Source of the DNA: Streptomyces sp. AJS327
Lineage (GTDB): Bacteria > Actinomycetota > Actinomycetes > Streptomycetales > Streptomycetaceae
Direction: 5' to 3'
DNA: 64,000 nt
Assembly (NCBI RefSeq): GCF_013450295.1
Contig: NZ_SKBR01000002.1
Coordinates: 1,016,501-1,080,500 of the forward strand
The position numbers were made by a program, and so were the translations under genes. The first letter of the stretch is position 1. Each line of letters starts with the position of its first letter. The notes beneath the pieces were generated by a model. The model made no database searches and was not told the DNA's origin. It worked only from the letters and a program-made list of their open reading frames with translations. Shown here one piece after another: positions 41,254-49,700 of the stretch.

Positions 41254-42834
41254 TTAGGCGAAGATGACGACGACGGTGAGGGTGCTGAGGAACAGCAGAC
41301 CCGCGTACAGGCGGTAGTTGACGTACCAGGGCTTCGCGGCGAGCTCACGGGACTCGTCCCGCCACAGCTGGGGGCGCCACACCAGGGTGCGCACCTCGTC
41401 GGGCGGCGGCTCGGTGGCGAGGCTGACGGCGACGATCACCAGGCTCGCGCCGGCGAAGAGGATCGCCGCCGCGTACAGCGCCTGGATCTCGATCAGGCCG
41501 TACACCTCGTTGGCCAGCAGACCGGCGGCGCCGACGGTCAGGCCGCTGAGCAGCGTCCAGAACGCGCCCTGGCGGGTGGTGCGCCTCCACAGCAGGCCGA
41601 AGAGGAACACCGCGACGATGGGTGGCACGAGGTACGACAGCACGGACTGGAGGTAGACGAAGAGCGTGCCGAAGCGGTGCATCTGAGTGGCCCAGAGCGT
41701 CGCGGTCGCGATGACCACGGCCGAGGTGAGCCGTCCGATGCCCACCAGCGCGCGCTGCGAGGTGCGCGGTCGGTACTTCGCCACGAAGTCCATGGTGAAC
41801 AGGGTGGAGGCGGAGTTCAGGACCCCGGCGACGGTGGACATGATCCCCGCGAGGACGGCGGCGAGGACGACGCCGCGCAGCCCGGTCGGCAGCAGGTCCA
41901 GGGTCAGGGTCGGGAACGCCTCGTCCGGGTTGGTGAGGTCCGGGTACAGCACGAGTGCCATGCAGCCGGGCAGGATCATCAGCGCGATTCCGGTGAGCTT
42001 GAGGAAACCTCCGAACAGCGCGCCGTTCCGCCCGTGGTCGAGGTTCTTCGCCCCGAGGGTGCGCTGGACTATGACCTGGTTGGTGCACCAGAAGTAGATC
42101 CCGATAATGACCAGTCCGGTGAAGACGCCCGGCCAGGGCACCTGCGCGTCGTCGGCCGGCTGGAAGATGCTGAGTTCGCCGCCCGGCGCCGCCCGCTCCA
42201 CGGCCCCCCAGGACGGGATGGCCGCCAGCGCCGCGAAGAAGACGATCGCGCCACCGGCGATGAAGACGATCGCCTGGATCACGTCGTTGACCGCGACCGA
42301 CTTGAGCCCGCCGAAGACCGTGTACACGGCGGTCAACGCGGCCATCAGCACGATCGGCAGCCAGAGCGGCATGTGCGGGAAGAACGCCTGGAACACCAGC
42401 GCCCCCGCGTACAGCGCGATCGCGCAGTCGATGAAGACGTTGGTGACGATCGTGAACCCGGACAGCACCACTCGGGACCGCTCGTCGTAGCGGCGTTCGA
42501 GGAACTCCGGCAGCGTCGTGACGCCGGTGCGCATGTAGAACGGCAGGAACAGCACCACGAACACGATCAGGATGAGCGCGGGTACCCACTCGTGGCTGTA
42601 GAAGGCGAGCCCGGAGGAGTACCCGGCGCCCGCCAGGCCGATGAACGAGGCGCCGGAGAGGTTCGTCGCGTACAGCGAGAACCCCACGACCGGCCAGGTG
42701 AGGGTCCGGCCGGCGAGGAAGTAGTCGTCCGCGCTCTTCTTGCGGCGTCCCACGTACACGCCGATGAGCAGGGTCGCGACGATGTACAGGCCGACGATGC
42801 CCACGTCGAAGTAGCTGATCTCACTGTTGCCCAC
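41254..42834 (-). CDS. Sodium:solute symporter (SSS/SLC5 family)
   Basis: A 526-residue transporter with about 14 membrane segments, starting at about residue 10. FVGRRKKSADDYFLAGRTL-like sequence (GRRKKSADDYFLAGR) and SLYATNLSGASFIGLAGAGY are hallmarks of SglT/SSS sugar symporters. It probably imports the sugar or sugar acid that the island degrades, using sodium. GGAGGAG precedes the GTG start. It heads a four-gene operon with the oxidoreductase, SDR and SMP-30 genes, and an operator pair lies 28 bp upstream. Confidence 0.93.
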   Translation of the reverse strand: MGNSEISYFDVGIVGLYIVATLLIGVYVGRRKKSADDYFLAGRTLTWPVVGFSLYATNLSGASFIGLAGAGYSSGLAFYSHEWVPALILIVFVVLFLPFYMRTGVTTLPEFLERRYDERSRVVLSGFTIVTNVFIDCAIALYAGALVFQAFFPHMPLWLPIVLMAALTAVYTVFGGLKSVAVNDVIQAIVFIAGGAIVFFAALAAIPSWGAVERAAPGGELSIFQPADDAQVPWPGVFTGLVIIGIYFWCTNQVIVQRTLGAKNLDHGRNGALFGGFLKLTGIALMILPGCMALVLYPDLTNPDEAFPTLTLDLLPTGLRGVVLAAVLAGIMSTVAGVLNSASTLFTMDFVAKYRPRTSQRALVGIGRLTSAVVIATATLWATQMHRFGTLFVYLQSVLSYLVPPIVAVFLFGLLWRRTTRQGAFWTLLSGLTVGAAGLLANEVYGLIEIQALYAAAILFAGASLVIVAVSLATEPPPDEVRTLVWRPQLWRDESRELAAKPWYVNYRLYAGLLFLSTLTVVVIFA

Positions 42835-42861
42835 TTCGCTCCTCCTGAGCCTGCAAGTGCG

Positions 42862-42896
42862 TTCTGCTCTGGCAACTCCTGTTCGGTACTAGCGAA
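42862..42896. promoter_or_regulatory. Tandem IclR-type operators before the symporter operon
   Basis: TTCGGTACTAGCGAA (42882-42896) is a near-palindromic full site; TTCTGCTCTGGCAAC (42862-42876) has a good left half. Their centres are 20 bp apart, as at the other three promoters of the island. Confidence 0.75.
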
Positions 42897-43027
42897 TGAT
42901 GGGTGGAGGGGTTCATCACTGTCAAGGACAACCGCGCACCTCCGCACGTCCGCCCCGCCGCCCGTCGTCGCGTCGTCGCGGGGTGTGATGGCGCAGCTCA
43001 GTGGCCTGTCGTGACGGAGGACCCGGA

Positions 43028-43060
43028 GGGCGCCGCCCGGGTGCCACTCGGGCGGCGCCC
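43028..43060 (-). terminator. Strong hairpin, probable terminator of the OTC transcript
   Basis: Perfect 12-bp stem GGGCGCCGCCCG / CGGGCGGCGCCC with a 9-base loop. It lies 275 bp beyond the OTC stop and upstream of the symporter operon, so it likely insulates the two units. Confidence 0.75.
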
Positions 43061-43335
43061 TGGGAGGGGAGGCTCGGGGTGGAGGTGCGGACGCGCGCGA
43101 CCCGGGGCCCGGGTCAGTGGCGGGCGGCCGTGTGCGACGCGGCGAGTCGAGCCGCGGGCGGGCGGGGCGCCCATCCCGGGCAGAGGCGGGGTGCTTCGCG
43201 CGAACGAGGAGGCGGCCGCTGGCGCTCCCGGCGCGGGGCCTGCGGCGGCCTCGCCCCGGGCGGGGCGCTCCGGTGGCGCGGTGACGCCGGGTGCGGGGGT
43301 TCGGGCGGCGCGAGGGCCCGGGTGCCCCGGCGGGC

Positions 43336-44340
43336 TCAGGTCAGGGTGGCGACGAGCAGCGCCTTGATGGTGTGCATGCGGTTCTCGGCCTCGTCGAAGA
43401 CCACCGAGTGTGCGGGGGACTCGAAGACCTCGTCGGTGACCTCCAGCGAGGTCAGCCCGTGCCGCTCGTGGATCTCCCGGCCCACGGCGGTGCCGAGGTC
43501 GTGGAAGGCGGGCAGGCAGTGCAGGAACCGCACGTCCGGGTTGCCGGTGGCCTGGAGGACGTCCATGGTCACCGCGTACGGGCGGAGCAGCGCGATCCGC
43601 TCGTCCCAGACCTCCCGGGGCTCGCCCATGGAGACCCAGACGTCGGTGGCCACGAAGTCCGCGCCGCGCACGCCCTCCTCGACGTCCTCGGTCAGGGTGA
43701 CGCGGGCGCCGGTGCGGTAGGCGAGCGAACGGGCGGCGCGCACCACCGAGTCGGCGGGCCAGAGCGCGCGGGGCGCGGCGATCCGCACGTCCATCCCGAG
43801 CAGCGCGCCGGTGACCAGGTAGGAGTTGCCCATGTTGCTGCGGGCGTCGCCGAGGTAGGCGTAGCGCAGTTCGCTCAGTTCCCGGTCCGGCGCGTGCTCG
43901 GTCATGGTGAGCATGTCGGCCAGCATCTGCGTGGGGTGCCACTCGTCGGTCAGCCCGTTGTAGACCGGAACCCCGGCGTGCGCGGCCAGTTCCTCGACGA
44001 CGTCCTGGCCGTTGCCGCGGTACTCGATGGCGTCGTAGAGCCGCCCCAGCACCCGGGCGGTGTCCTTTATCGTCTCCTTGTGCCCGATCTGTGAACCGGT
44101 CGGATCGAGGTAGGTCGTTGAGGCGCCCTGGTCGGCGGCGGCGACCTCGAAGGCGCAGCGGGTGCGGGTCGAGGTCTTCTCGAAGACCAGCGCGATGTTC
44201 CGTCCCCGCAGCAGGCGTTCCTCGCTGCCCGCCCGCTTGGCCGCCTTGAGCTCGGCGGCCAGCGCGATGAGCCGCCGGAACTCCCCGGGACTGAAGTCCA
44301 GCTCCTTCAGGAAGTGGCGTCCCGTGAGGTCTGCCGCCAT
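43336..44340 (-). CDS. argF: Ornithine carbamoyltransferase
   Basis: Joins carbamoyl phosphate and ornithine to citrulline, or runs in reverse in arginine breakdown. It has 334 residues with carbamoyl-phosphate motif STRTR (57-61), DEWHPTQ and the ornithine loop HCLPAFHD. Its neighbour is arginine deiminase, so a catabolic (arcB-like) role is possible, but an ArgR-box-like palindrome directly upstream suggests arginine-responsive control. GGAGG precedes the ATG. No carbamate kinase gene is present in the window, so the deiminase pathway is incomplete here. Confidence 0.94.
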   Translation of the reverse strand: MAADLTGRHFLKELDFSPGEFRRLIALAAELKAAKRAGSEERLLRGRNIALVFEKTSTRTRCAFEVAAADQGASTTYLDPTGSQIGHKETIKDTARVLGRLYDAIEYRGNGQDVVEELAAHAGVPVYNGLTDEWHPTQMLADMLTMTEHAPDRELSELRYAYLGDARSNMGNSYLVTGALLGMDVRIAAPRALWPADSVVRAARSLAYRTGARVTLTEDVEEGVRGADFVATDVWVSMGEPREVWDERIALLRPYAVTMDVLQATGNPDVRFLHCLPAFHDLGTAVGREIHERHGLTSLEVTDEVFESPAHSVVFDEAENRMHTIKALLVATLT

Positions 44341-44383
44341 GGGGCCTCCTAGCTCGCGGCGTGCCGGGGAAGACTGGAAGTGT

Positions 44384-44399
44384 ATACGATTATTCGTAT
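44384..44399. promoter_or_regulatory. ArgR-box-like palindrome before the OTC gene
   Basis: Perfect ATACGA-TTAT-TCGTAT, strikingly AT-rich for this genome, 44 bp upstream of the OTC start. Shape and AT centre resemble ARG boxes bound by the arginine repressor. Confidence 0.6.
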
Positions 44400-44451
44400 C
44401 TCTATGCGGGTCGGGCGGCCGGCGGCCGCCCGGTCACCCCGCCTCCCCGGC

Positions 44452-45687
44452 TCACCGCACGGCGTCCCGCTCCAGTGGGCAGCTCATGCAGCGTGGGCCG
44501 CCCCGGCCCCGGCCCAGTTCACTACCCGGGATCTCCAGTACCTCAACGCCCTGTTTGCGCAGATGTGTGTTGGTCGTGGCGTTCCGCTCGTAGGCGAGCA
44601 CCACGCCGGGCTCGACGGCCAGCACGTTGCAGCCGTCGTCCCACTGCTCGCGCTCCGCCGCGCGCACGTCCTGGATCGGCGTCAGCACCCGGATCCCGTC
44701 CAGCCCCAGCGCCGCCGCGATGGCCCGGTGCATGTGCTCCGGGGGGTGGTCGGTGACCTTCAGTTCCTGCGGACCGGAGCCCGGCTCGATGGTGTACGAG
44801 CGGAGCATCCCCAGCCCCGCGTACTGGGTGAAGGTGTCCCCGTCGACCATGGTCATCACCGTGTCCAGGTGCATGAACGCCCGCCGTTTCGGCATGTCCA
44901 GCGCCACGATGGTCTTCGCCGAACCCGCCTCGAACAGCCCACGCGCCAGCAGCTCCACCGCCTGCGGGGTGGTCCGCTCGCTCATCCCGATCAGCACCGC
45001 GCCGGACCCGATGACCAGCACGTCCCCGCCCTCGATGGTGGACGGGTAGTCGCACTGCCCTCCGGACCAGGTGTGGAAGTCGCCCGCCTCCGGAGACCGG
45101 AAGAGCGGATGGTGCCGGTAGATCGCCTCGAAGTGCACCGTCTCGCGCTGCCGCGCGGGCCACCGCATCGCGTTGATCGAGACCCCGTCGTAGATCCACG
45201 CCGAGGCGTCCCGGGCGAAGAGGTGGTTGGGGAGGGGGGTGAGCAGGAAGTCGTCCAGTTCCATGGCGTGGAAGCGCACGGAGACGGGCTCCGGGTGGCG
45301 CTCCAGGAACTCCCGCTTGGTCGCCCCACCGATCAGCGCGGTCGCCAGCTCGGGCGAGGGGAGCTGGTCGAAGGCGGCGCGCAGGTGGCCGGTGGCCAGC
45401 GGGCCGTACTCCTTCTCGTCGAAGACCCGGTCCAGTACGAGCGCGCGGGCGGCCGGCACGTCCATCGCCTGCGTCAGCAGATCGCCGAACAGGTGCACCT
45501 CGACGCCGAGTTCACGCAGCGCGTCGGCGAACGCGTCGTGCTCCTGGCGGGCCCGCCGGACCCACAGCACGTCGTCGAAGAGCAGGTCGTCCTTGTTGCT
45601 CGGTGTGAGCCGCTTCAGCTCCAGGTCGGGACGGTGCAGCAGGACGCGGCGCAGCCGCCCGGTCTCGGAGTCGACATGGAATCCCAT
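44452..45687 (-). CDS. arcA: Arginine deiminase
   Basis: Hydrolyses arginine to citrulline and ammonia. The 411-residue protein shows the guanidino-enzyme motifs FARDAS, EGGDVLVIG, HLDTVMTM and the C-terminal GGPRCMSCPL with nucleophile Cys400. The ATG at 45687 has GAGGATG upstream and the family start MGFHVDSETGRL; the frame is open 34 codons further without support. It lies upstream of the OTC gene with 111 bp between them, each probably with its own promoter. In streptomycetes the enzyme likely supplies nitrogen or pH protection. Confidence 0.95.
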   Translation of the reverse strand: MGFHVDSETGRLRRVLLHRPDLELKRLTPSNKDDLLFDDVLWVRRARQEHDAFADALRELGVEVHLFGDLLTQAMDVPAARALVLDRVFDEKEYGPLATGHLRAAFDQLPSPELATALIGGATKREFLERHPEPVSVRFHAMELDDFLLTPLPNHLFARDASAWIYDGVSINAMRWPARQRETVHFEAIYRHHPLFRSPEAGDFHTWSGGQCDYPSTIEGGDVLVIGSGAVLIGMSERTTPQAVELLARGLFEAGSAKTIVALDMPKRRAFMHLDTVMTMVDGDTFTQYAGLGMLRSYTIEPGSGPQELKVTDHPPEHMHRAIAAALGLDGIRVLTPIQDVRAAEREQWDDGCNVLAVEPGVVLAYERNATTNTHLRKQGVEVLEIPGSELGRGRGGPRCMSCPLERDAVR

Positions 45688-45895
45688 GGGGTCATCCTCG
45701 CTGAGGACCCCCGGGTACGCGCCGGGTTCACCGTGATCGTTCTCATCCCGGTACCGGGCATCGGGCGTCGGGTACCGGATACCGGGCACCCCCCCGCACT
45801 ACGGCGATGTACCGGTGGTTTCCCGGCCTCCGGCGCACGCGCGGCGCGTCCACGGCCCCCACCCGGCCGCCCCCACCTGGTGGGAGCCGGGCGGG

Positions 45896-46819
45896 TCAGC
45901 GAACCGGCCCGAACCGTTCGCGCAGGGCGGCGATCCGCCGGGGACCCACCCGGCAGCAGCCACCGACCAGCCGCGCTCCGGCGGCCGTCCAGCCGGGCAC
46001 GTCGGCCACGTCGAAGGTCTCCGGCCCGTGCCAGGCGCCCCGCGCCGTGTCCCAGCCCTCCCCGCTGTTGGGGTAGGCGACCACGGGCTTCCCGGTGGCC
46101 TCCGCCGCCATCCGGCACGCCTCCGGCACCTCGCTGGGGTCGCAGCAGTTCACCCCGACGGCGATGACCCGCGGATCGTCCGCCGCCACCGCGAACGCCG
46201 TGGTCAGCGGCGCCCCCGCGCGGGTGCGTCCCCCCGCCACGGTGTAGCTGAGCCACACCGGGAGACCGCATCCCTCCGCCGCGCGGAGCAGCGCCTCCGC
46301 CTCGTCGGTGTCCGGCACCGTCTCCAGAGCCAGCACGTCCGGCCCCGCCTCGGCCACCGCCTCGACGCGCGGCCGGTGGAAGGCGGTCAACTCGGCGACG
46401 CTCAGCCCGTACCGGCCCAGGTACTCGCCGCCGTCCGCGCGGACCGCGCCGTACGGGCCGACCGAACCCGCCACCCACACCGGGCGGCGCGTCCCCTCCG
46501 CCGCCCGCCGGGCCAGCGCCACGCTCCGCCGCACCATCCCCCTCGCCTCGGCGGGGCTCAGCCCGAGCGTGCCGAAGCCCGCCTCGGACGCCTGGTAGCT
46601 CGCGCTGATCAGCACGTCGGCGCCCGCGTCCAGGTAGGCGGCGTGCGCGGCCTCCACCTGGTCCGGATCGGTGGCCAGCAGCCGCGCGGACCAGAGCGCG
46701 CCGTCGAGCGAGTTCCCCTGCGCGGCCAGCTGGTTGGAGAGCCCGCCGTCAAGCAGCAGCGGTCGGCCGGGGGGCGCGGAGCGCAGCGCGTCCCGCAGGG
46801 GTGTCCGGGGAGCGGCCAC
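45896..46819 (-). CDS. mmuM: Homocysteine S-methyltransferase
   Basis: Transfers methyl from S-methylmethionine (or S-adenosylmethionine) to homocysteine, making methionine. The 307-residue TIM barrel begins LLLDGGLSNQL. Zinc-binding cysteines are in GVNCCDPSEV and the C-terminal GGCCRVGP. It starts 6 bp after the stop of the LLM oxidoreductase gene with a poor ribosome site, so it is likely translated by coupling. No methionine permease gene is adjacent. Confidence 0.93.
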   Translation of the reverse strand: MAAPRTPLRDALRSAPPGRPLLLDGGLSNQLAAQGNSLDGALWSARLLATDPDQVEAAHAAYLDAGADVLISASYQASEAGFGTLGLSPAEARGMVRRSVALARRAAEGTRRPVWVAGSVGPYGAVRADGGEYLGRYGLSVAELTAFHRPRVEAVAEAGPDVLALETVPDTDEAEALLRAAEGCGLPVWLSYTVAGGRTRAGAPLTTAFAVAADDPRVIAVGVNCCDPSEVPEACRMAAEATGKPVVAYPNSGEGWDTARGAWHGPETFDVADVPGWTAAGARLVGGCCRVGPRRIAALRERFGPVR

Positions 46820-46825
46820 GGCCGC

Positions 46826-47749
46826 TCAGCCGAGCTGCGGGCGGACCTGGTCGGCGACCAGCTCCAGGTGGCCGAGGTCGGTCAGGTCCAGCAGCTGGAG
46901 GTAGATGCGCGAGCTGCCGATCTCCGCGAACCGGCCGATCCGGTCGACCACCTCGTCGGGGGTGCCCGCCAGACCGTTCTCCCGCAGTTCGGCGGGGTCC
47001 CGGCCGATCGCCTCGGCGCGCCGGGCCACCTCCGCCTCGTTCCGTCCGACGCACAGCACCAGTGCGTTGGAGTAGACGAGTTCGTCCGCCCGGCGGCCGT
47101 GCTCCTCGGCCGCGGCCCGCACCCGGGAGAACTGCCGCGCGGTGTCCGCGACCGAGGCGAACGGCACGTTGAACTCGTCGGCGTGGCGGGCCGCCAGCCG
47201 CGGTGTGCGGTGCGGACCCAGCCCGCCGACGAGGACCGGGATCCTGCGCTGTGCGGGCTTGGGCAGCGCGGGGGAGTCGTCGAGCTGGTAGTGGACGCCC
47301 CGGTAGCTGAACTTCTCGCCGGGTGGGGTCGCCCACAGCCCGGTGACGATCTCCAGCTGCTCCTCCAGCCGCGCGAACCGCTCCCGGGGGAACGGGATGC
47401 CGTAGGCGGTGTGCTCGGCCTCATACCACCCGGCGCCCAGGCCGAAGTCGACCCGGCCCCCCGACATCGCGTCCACCTGCGCCACCTGGATGGCCAGCGG
47501 CCCCGGGAGCCGGAAGGTGCCCGCCGTCATCAGGGTGCCCAGCCGGATGCGGCTGGTCTCCCGGGCGAGCCCGGCCAGGGTGATCCAGGCGTCGGTCGGC
47601 CCTGGCAGCCCGTCGGAGTCGCCCATGGCCAGGTAGTGGTCTGAGCGGTAGAAGGCGTCGTAGCCCAGCTCCTCGGTGGCCTGGGCGACCGAGAGCAGCG
47701 CGTCGTAGTCGGCGCCCTGCTGGGGTTCGGTGAATACGCGGAGGTCCAT
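46826..47749 (-). CDS. LLM-class F420-dependent oxidoreductase
   Basis: Luciferase-like monooxygenase family protein, 307 residues, of the TIGR03560-type common in actinobacteria; most use coenzyme F420. Motifs are YDAFYRSDHYLAMG, LGAGWYEAEHTAYGIPFP and VGGLGPHRTPRLAARHADEFN. The substrate is unknown. The ATG at 47749 follows CAAGAT (47756-47761) by 6 bases, suggesting a leaderless message; a GTG five codons earlier overlaps this element. It forms a likely operon with mmuM. Confidence 0.88.
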   Translation of the reverse strand: MDLRVFTEPQQGADYDALLSVAQATEELGYDAFYRSDHYLAMGDSDGLPGPTDAWITLAGLARETSRIRLGTLMTAGTFRLPGPLAIQVAQVDAMSGGRVDFGLGAGWYEAEHTAYGIPFPRERFARLEEQLEIVTGLWATPPGEKFSYRGVHYQLDDSPALPKPAQRRIPVLVGGLGPHRTPRLAARHADEFNVPFASVADTARQFSRVRAAAEEHGRRADELVYSNALVLCVGRNEAEVARRAEAIGRDPAELRENGLAGTPDEVVDRIGRFAEIGSSRIYLQLLDLTDLGHLELVADQVRPQLG

Positions 47750-47931
47750 ACCTCCATCTTGCACATTGGCTGACGGCGGTCAGCGGCGGGTTTCGGTCCC
47801 GTCGCCCGGCCGCCCGGATCCGGGCCTCCGAGCGGATCCGGCTCCCCGGCCAGCCCTTTCTCCGCGCCTTCCGGAGGCCGCTCCGCGCTCCGTCCGGCGT
47901 GGGGCGCCCGCCCGGCCTCCGGGGAAGGAAG

Positions 47932-47951
47932 GGGCCGGTCGTGACCGGCCC
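47932..47951. terminator. Short hairpin after the 152-residue protein gene
   Basis: Perfect 9-bp arms GGGCCGGTC / GACCGGCCC separated by GT, 83 bp beyond the stop of the leftward gene. Likely a weak terminator; nothing else is seen in 47750-48033. Confidence 0.5.
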
Positions 47952-48033
47952 GGAGGCCGGGCGGGCGGCGGGCGGCGGTACCGGGCCGGTGCGGCAGCGC
48001 CCGTCCGGTACCGGATGGTCCCGGGGGTGCCGG

Positions 48034-48492
48034 TCAGGCCACCCCGCCGCGTTCTCGCGACTCAAGCCGGCGCAGGATGCCGGTCACCCGGTCCCCGGAC
48101 TCGTCCGCCGCGTCGATCGCCTCGATGCACTGCCAGTAGAGCGCCTCGTCGGAGGCGGAGGCGGCCACCGCCACCAGCGCGACGCCCGACTCGACCAGCA
48201 GCTCGCCCAGTTCCAGCAGCGTGCACCGCGGGTCGACGACGAGGGTGAGCCGGGCGGCCCGCACCGCGTCCCCGCCCGGGGCGCGCGGGTGGGCGGGCGC
48301 GGAGGCGAGGGAGCCCGCCTCACTGAGGCCCAGGGCTTCCGAACGCACCATGGGCGGACCGCTGATGGCGAGATGGCTGCCGATCGCCTCGGCGAGCGCC
48401 TGTGTCTGCCACGCCTCCGCGACGATCTCCGACGCGGTGCCGCACCGCGCGAGAGCGTGCCGGGTGGCCTCGATGAGCCGTAGGGCGTCCAT
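48034..48492 (-). CDS. DUF6099-type streptomycete protein
   Basis: A 152-residue soluble, Ala-rich helical protein beginning MDALRLIEATRHALARCGTASEIVAEAWQTQALAEAIGSHLA. It resembles the DUF6099 family as I remember it. It has no membrane segment, metal motif or known domain. GAGGGGG precedes the ATG at a normal gap, and codon use is typical of the genome. It is alone, with the MazG-like gene 106 bp upstream in the same direction. Function unknown. Confidence 0.75.
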   Translation of the reverse strand: MDALRLIEATRHALARCGTASEIVAEAWQTQALAEAIGSHLAISGPPMVRSEALGLSEAGSLASAPAHPRAPGGDAVRAARLTLVVDPRCTLLELGELLVESGVALVAVAASASDEALYWQCIEAIDAADESGDRVTGILRRLESRERGGVA

Positions 48493-48598
48493 CTGCCATC
48501 CCCCTCAACTGGTCGCTACCCAGCGTGACCATCAAGGGCCTCTTCCGCCAGGGGGTTTGGGAAATCTCGGGATAATCGACCCTGCCTCAGCAGGTTTC

Positions 48599-48952
48599 TC
48601 ACTCCATAGAGTGACCGTTTCCGGTTGCCGGGAAACGCGTTTCGTTCCTCTCGATCTTCGCGGCCAGTGCGGAGAGCGGGTCGATGCCCAGGACCTCGCA
48701 GAACTGGAGGAGGTAGGCGAGCACGTCGGCCACCTCGTCCTCGACCAGTGGGGCCGTCTCCGGATCCGCCATGACCTGGGAGGACTCTTCCGGCGTGAGC
48801 CACTGGAAGATCTCCACGAGTTCCCCGGCCTCGACGCTCAGCGCGGCGGAGAGATTCTTCGGCGTGTGGAACGGGCCCCAGTCCCGGGCCGCCGCGAACG
48901 CGGCGAGCCGACGCTGGAGGGCCCGCACGGTGAGATCGTCAAGGTCGCTCAT
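48599..48952 (-). CDS. MazG-like nucleotide pyrophosphohydrolase
   Basis: Small (117 residues) all-alpha NTP pyrophosphohydrolase of the MazG/RS21-C6 (dCTPase) type, which removes abnormal nucleotides. Metal-binding acidic motifs are EAGELVEIFQWL and EDEVADVLAYLLQF. The domain is preceded by FHTPKNLSAAL, also typical. The ATG at 48952 is chosen because homology begins there; the upstream open frame is Pro/Arg-rich shadow. No strong ribosome site was seen. Confidence 0.9.
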   Translation of the reverse strand: MSDLDDLTVRALQRRLAAFAAARDWGPFHTPKNLSAALSVEAGELVEIFQWLTPEESSQVMADPETAPLVEDEVADVLAYLLQFCEVLGIDPLSALAAKIERNETRFPATGNGHSME

Positions 48953-49376
48953 CCGCCCAGGTCTACCAGGGCGGGCGCGGAGCCCACCGGTCGCCCCGGC
49001 GCGGGAACCGGCGGGCCGGACGGCCCGCTCCGCCCGGGGTGGTGGGAGCACCAGTGACGCGGCGCGCGGGCGCGGGGGTGCCGGGTCGCCGCCGCCCGGT
49101 GGGGCGGGTGCTCCGGTACGGGGACGCGGGGTGTGCGGTGCCGTAGCCATGGCCAGGAAACGTACGTGCGGTGGTGTGCGCCGAACCGTTTCCGCCGGGT
49201 ACCGCTCCCTCGATCGAGGGACCCAGAAGGGGACGGAACCCCCGGCCCTCCTCCGTCAGCCGCCGGAGCGGCCTACCGCCTCGCCCGCCGCCCCGCCCGC
49301 CGCCGGTCCCGGGCACTCGGCGGAGGCCGCGCGGCCCGGACTCCGGTGGGCGCGGCGCGAGTTGGGAGGCGCTCGG
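48953..49376. other. 424-bp gene-free region
   Basis: No credible gene. The only structure noticed is the perfect 16-bp palindrome TCCCTCGATCGAGGGA at 49206-49221, in an otherwise GC-rich stretch between two leftward genes. Confidence 0.5.
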
Positions 49377-49700
49377 TCAGCGGCGGCGGCCGCCGGGGCC
49401 CCCGGCGTCTCCGTCGTTCCGGGGGCCTCCGGCGTCATCCGGGTGACCGGGGGACCCGGCGTGCCCGGCGGCCCCACGGCGCCCGTCCGCCCCGCCGCCC
49501 CCGTTCTCGTCCCACCAGCGGTCGTCGGGCTCCCGGCGGTTCGCGACGATCGCGGCCCACGGGGGGATGACCATGGCCACCACGCACATCCCGACGGCCA
49601 CCGGAACCGACCACAGCCGGACGAAGGCGCCCGCGCTGACGAACAGCACCAGGCACACGGTCATCAGCGCGAAGTAGCGCCTCCGCCGTCGTCTGTACAC
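49377..49700 (-). CDS. DUF3099 membrane protein
   Basis: A 107-residue protein of the DUF3099 family with a basic N-terminus (YRRRRRRYF), two membrane segments at about 10-28 and 32-50 (PVAVGMCVVAMVIPPWAAIVA), the motif NRREPDDRWWDE and a Gly/Asp-rich disordered tail. The GTG start follows TAGCGT (49707-49712) by 6 bases with no good ribosome site, so the message is probably leaderless. Function unknown. Confidence 0.85.
   Translation of the reverse strand: MYRRRRRRYFALMTVCLVLFVSAGAFVRLWSVPVAVGMCVVAMVIPPWAAIVANRREPDDRWWDENGGGGADGRRGAAGHAGSPGHPDDAGGPRNDGDAGGPGGRRR

Larger units (their letters stand above)
42835..43335. other. 500-bp gene-free region between symporter operon and OTC gene
   Basis: Apart from the operator pair and a strong hairpin, nothing was recognised. 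The stretch 43061-43335 is extremely GC-rich with open frames on several strands but no ribosome sites or recognisable protein. Confidence 0.5.

Noticed and set aside
42903..43367. 154-residue frame between the symporter and OTC genes
   Set aside because: No ribosome site, Arg/Gly-rich composition, and it runs through a strong terminator hairpin.
45740..45790. Cluster of GGTACCGG-type repeats before the arginine deiminase gene
   Set aside because: Several overlapping palindromic fragments are present, but they give no consistent spacing or match to a known operator, and similar fragments occur elsewhere.
48953..49376. Frames suggesting a small gene upstream of the MazG-like gene
   Set aside because: Low-complexity Arg/Pro/Gly products in all frames and no start with a ribosome site.
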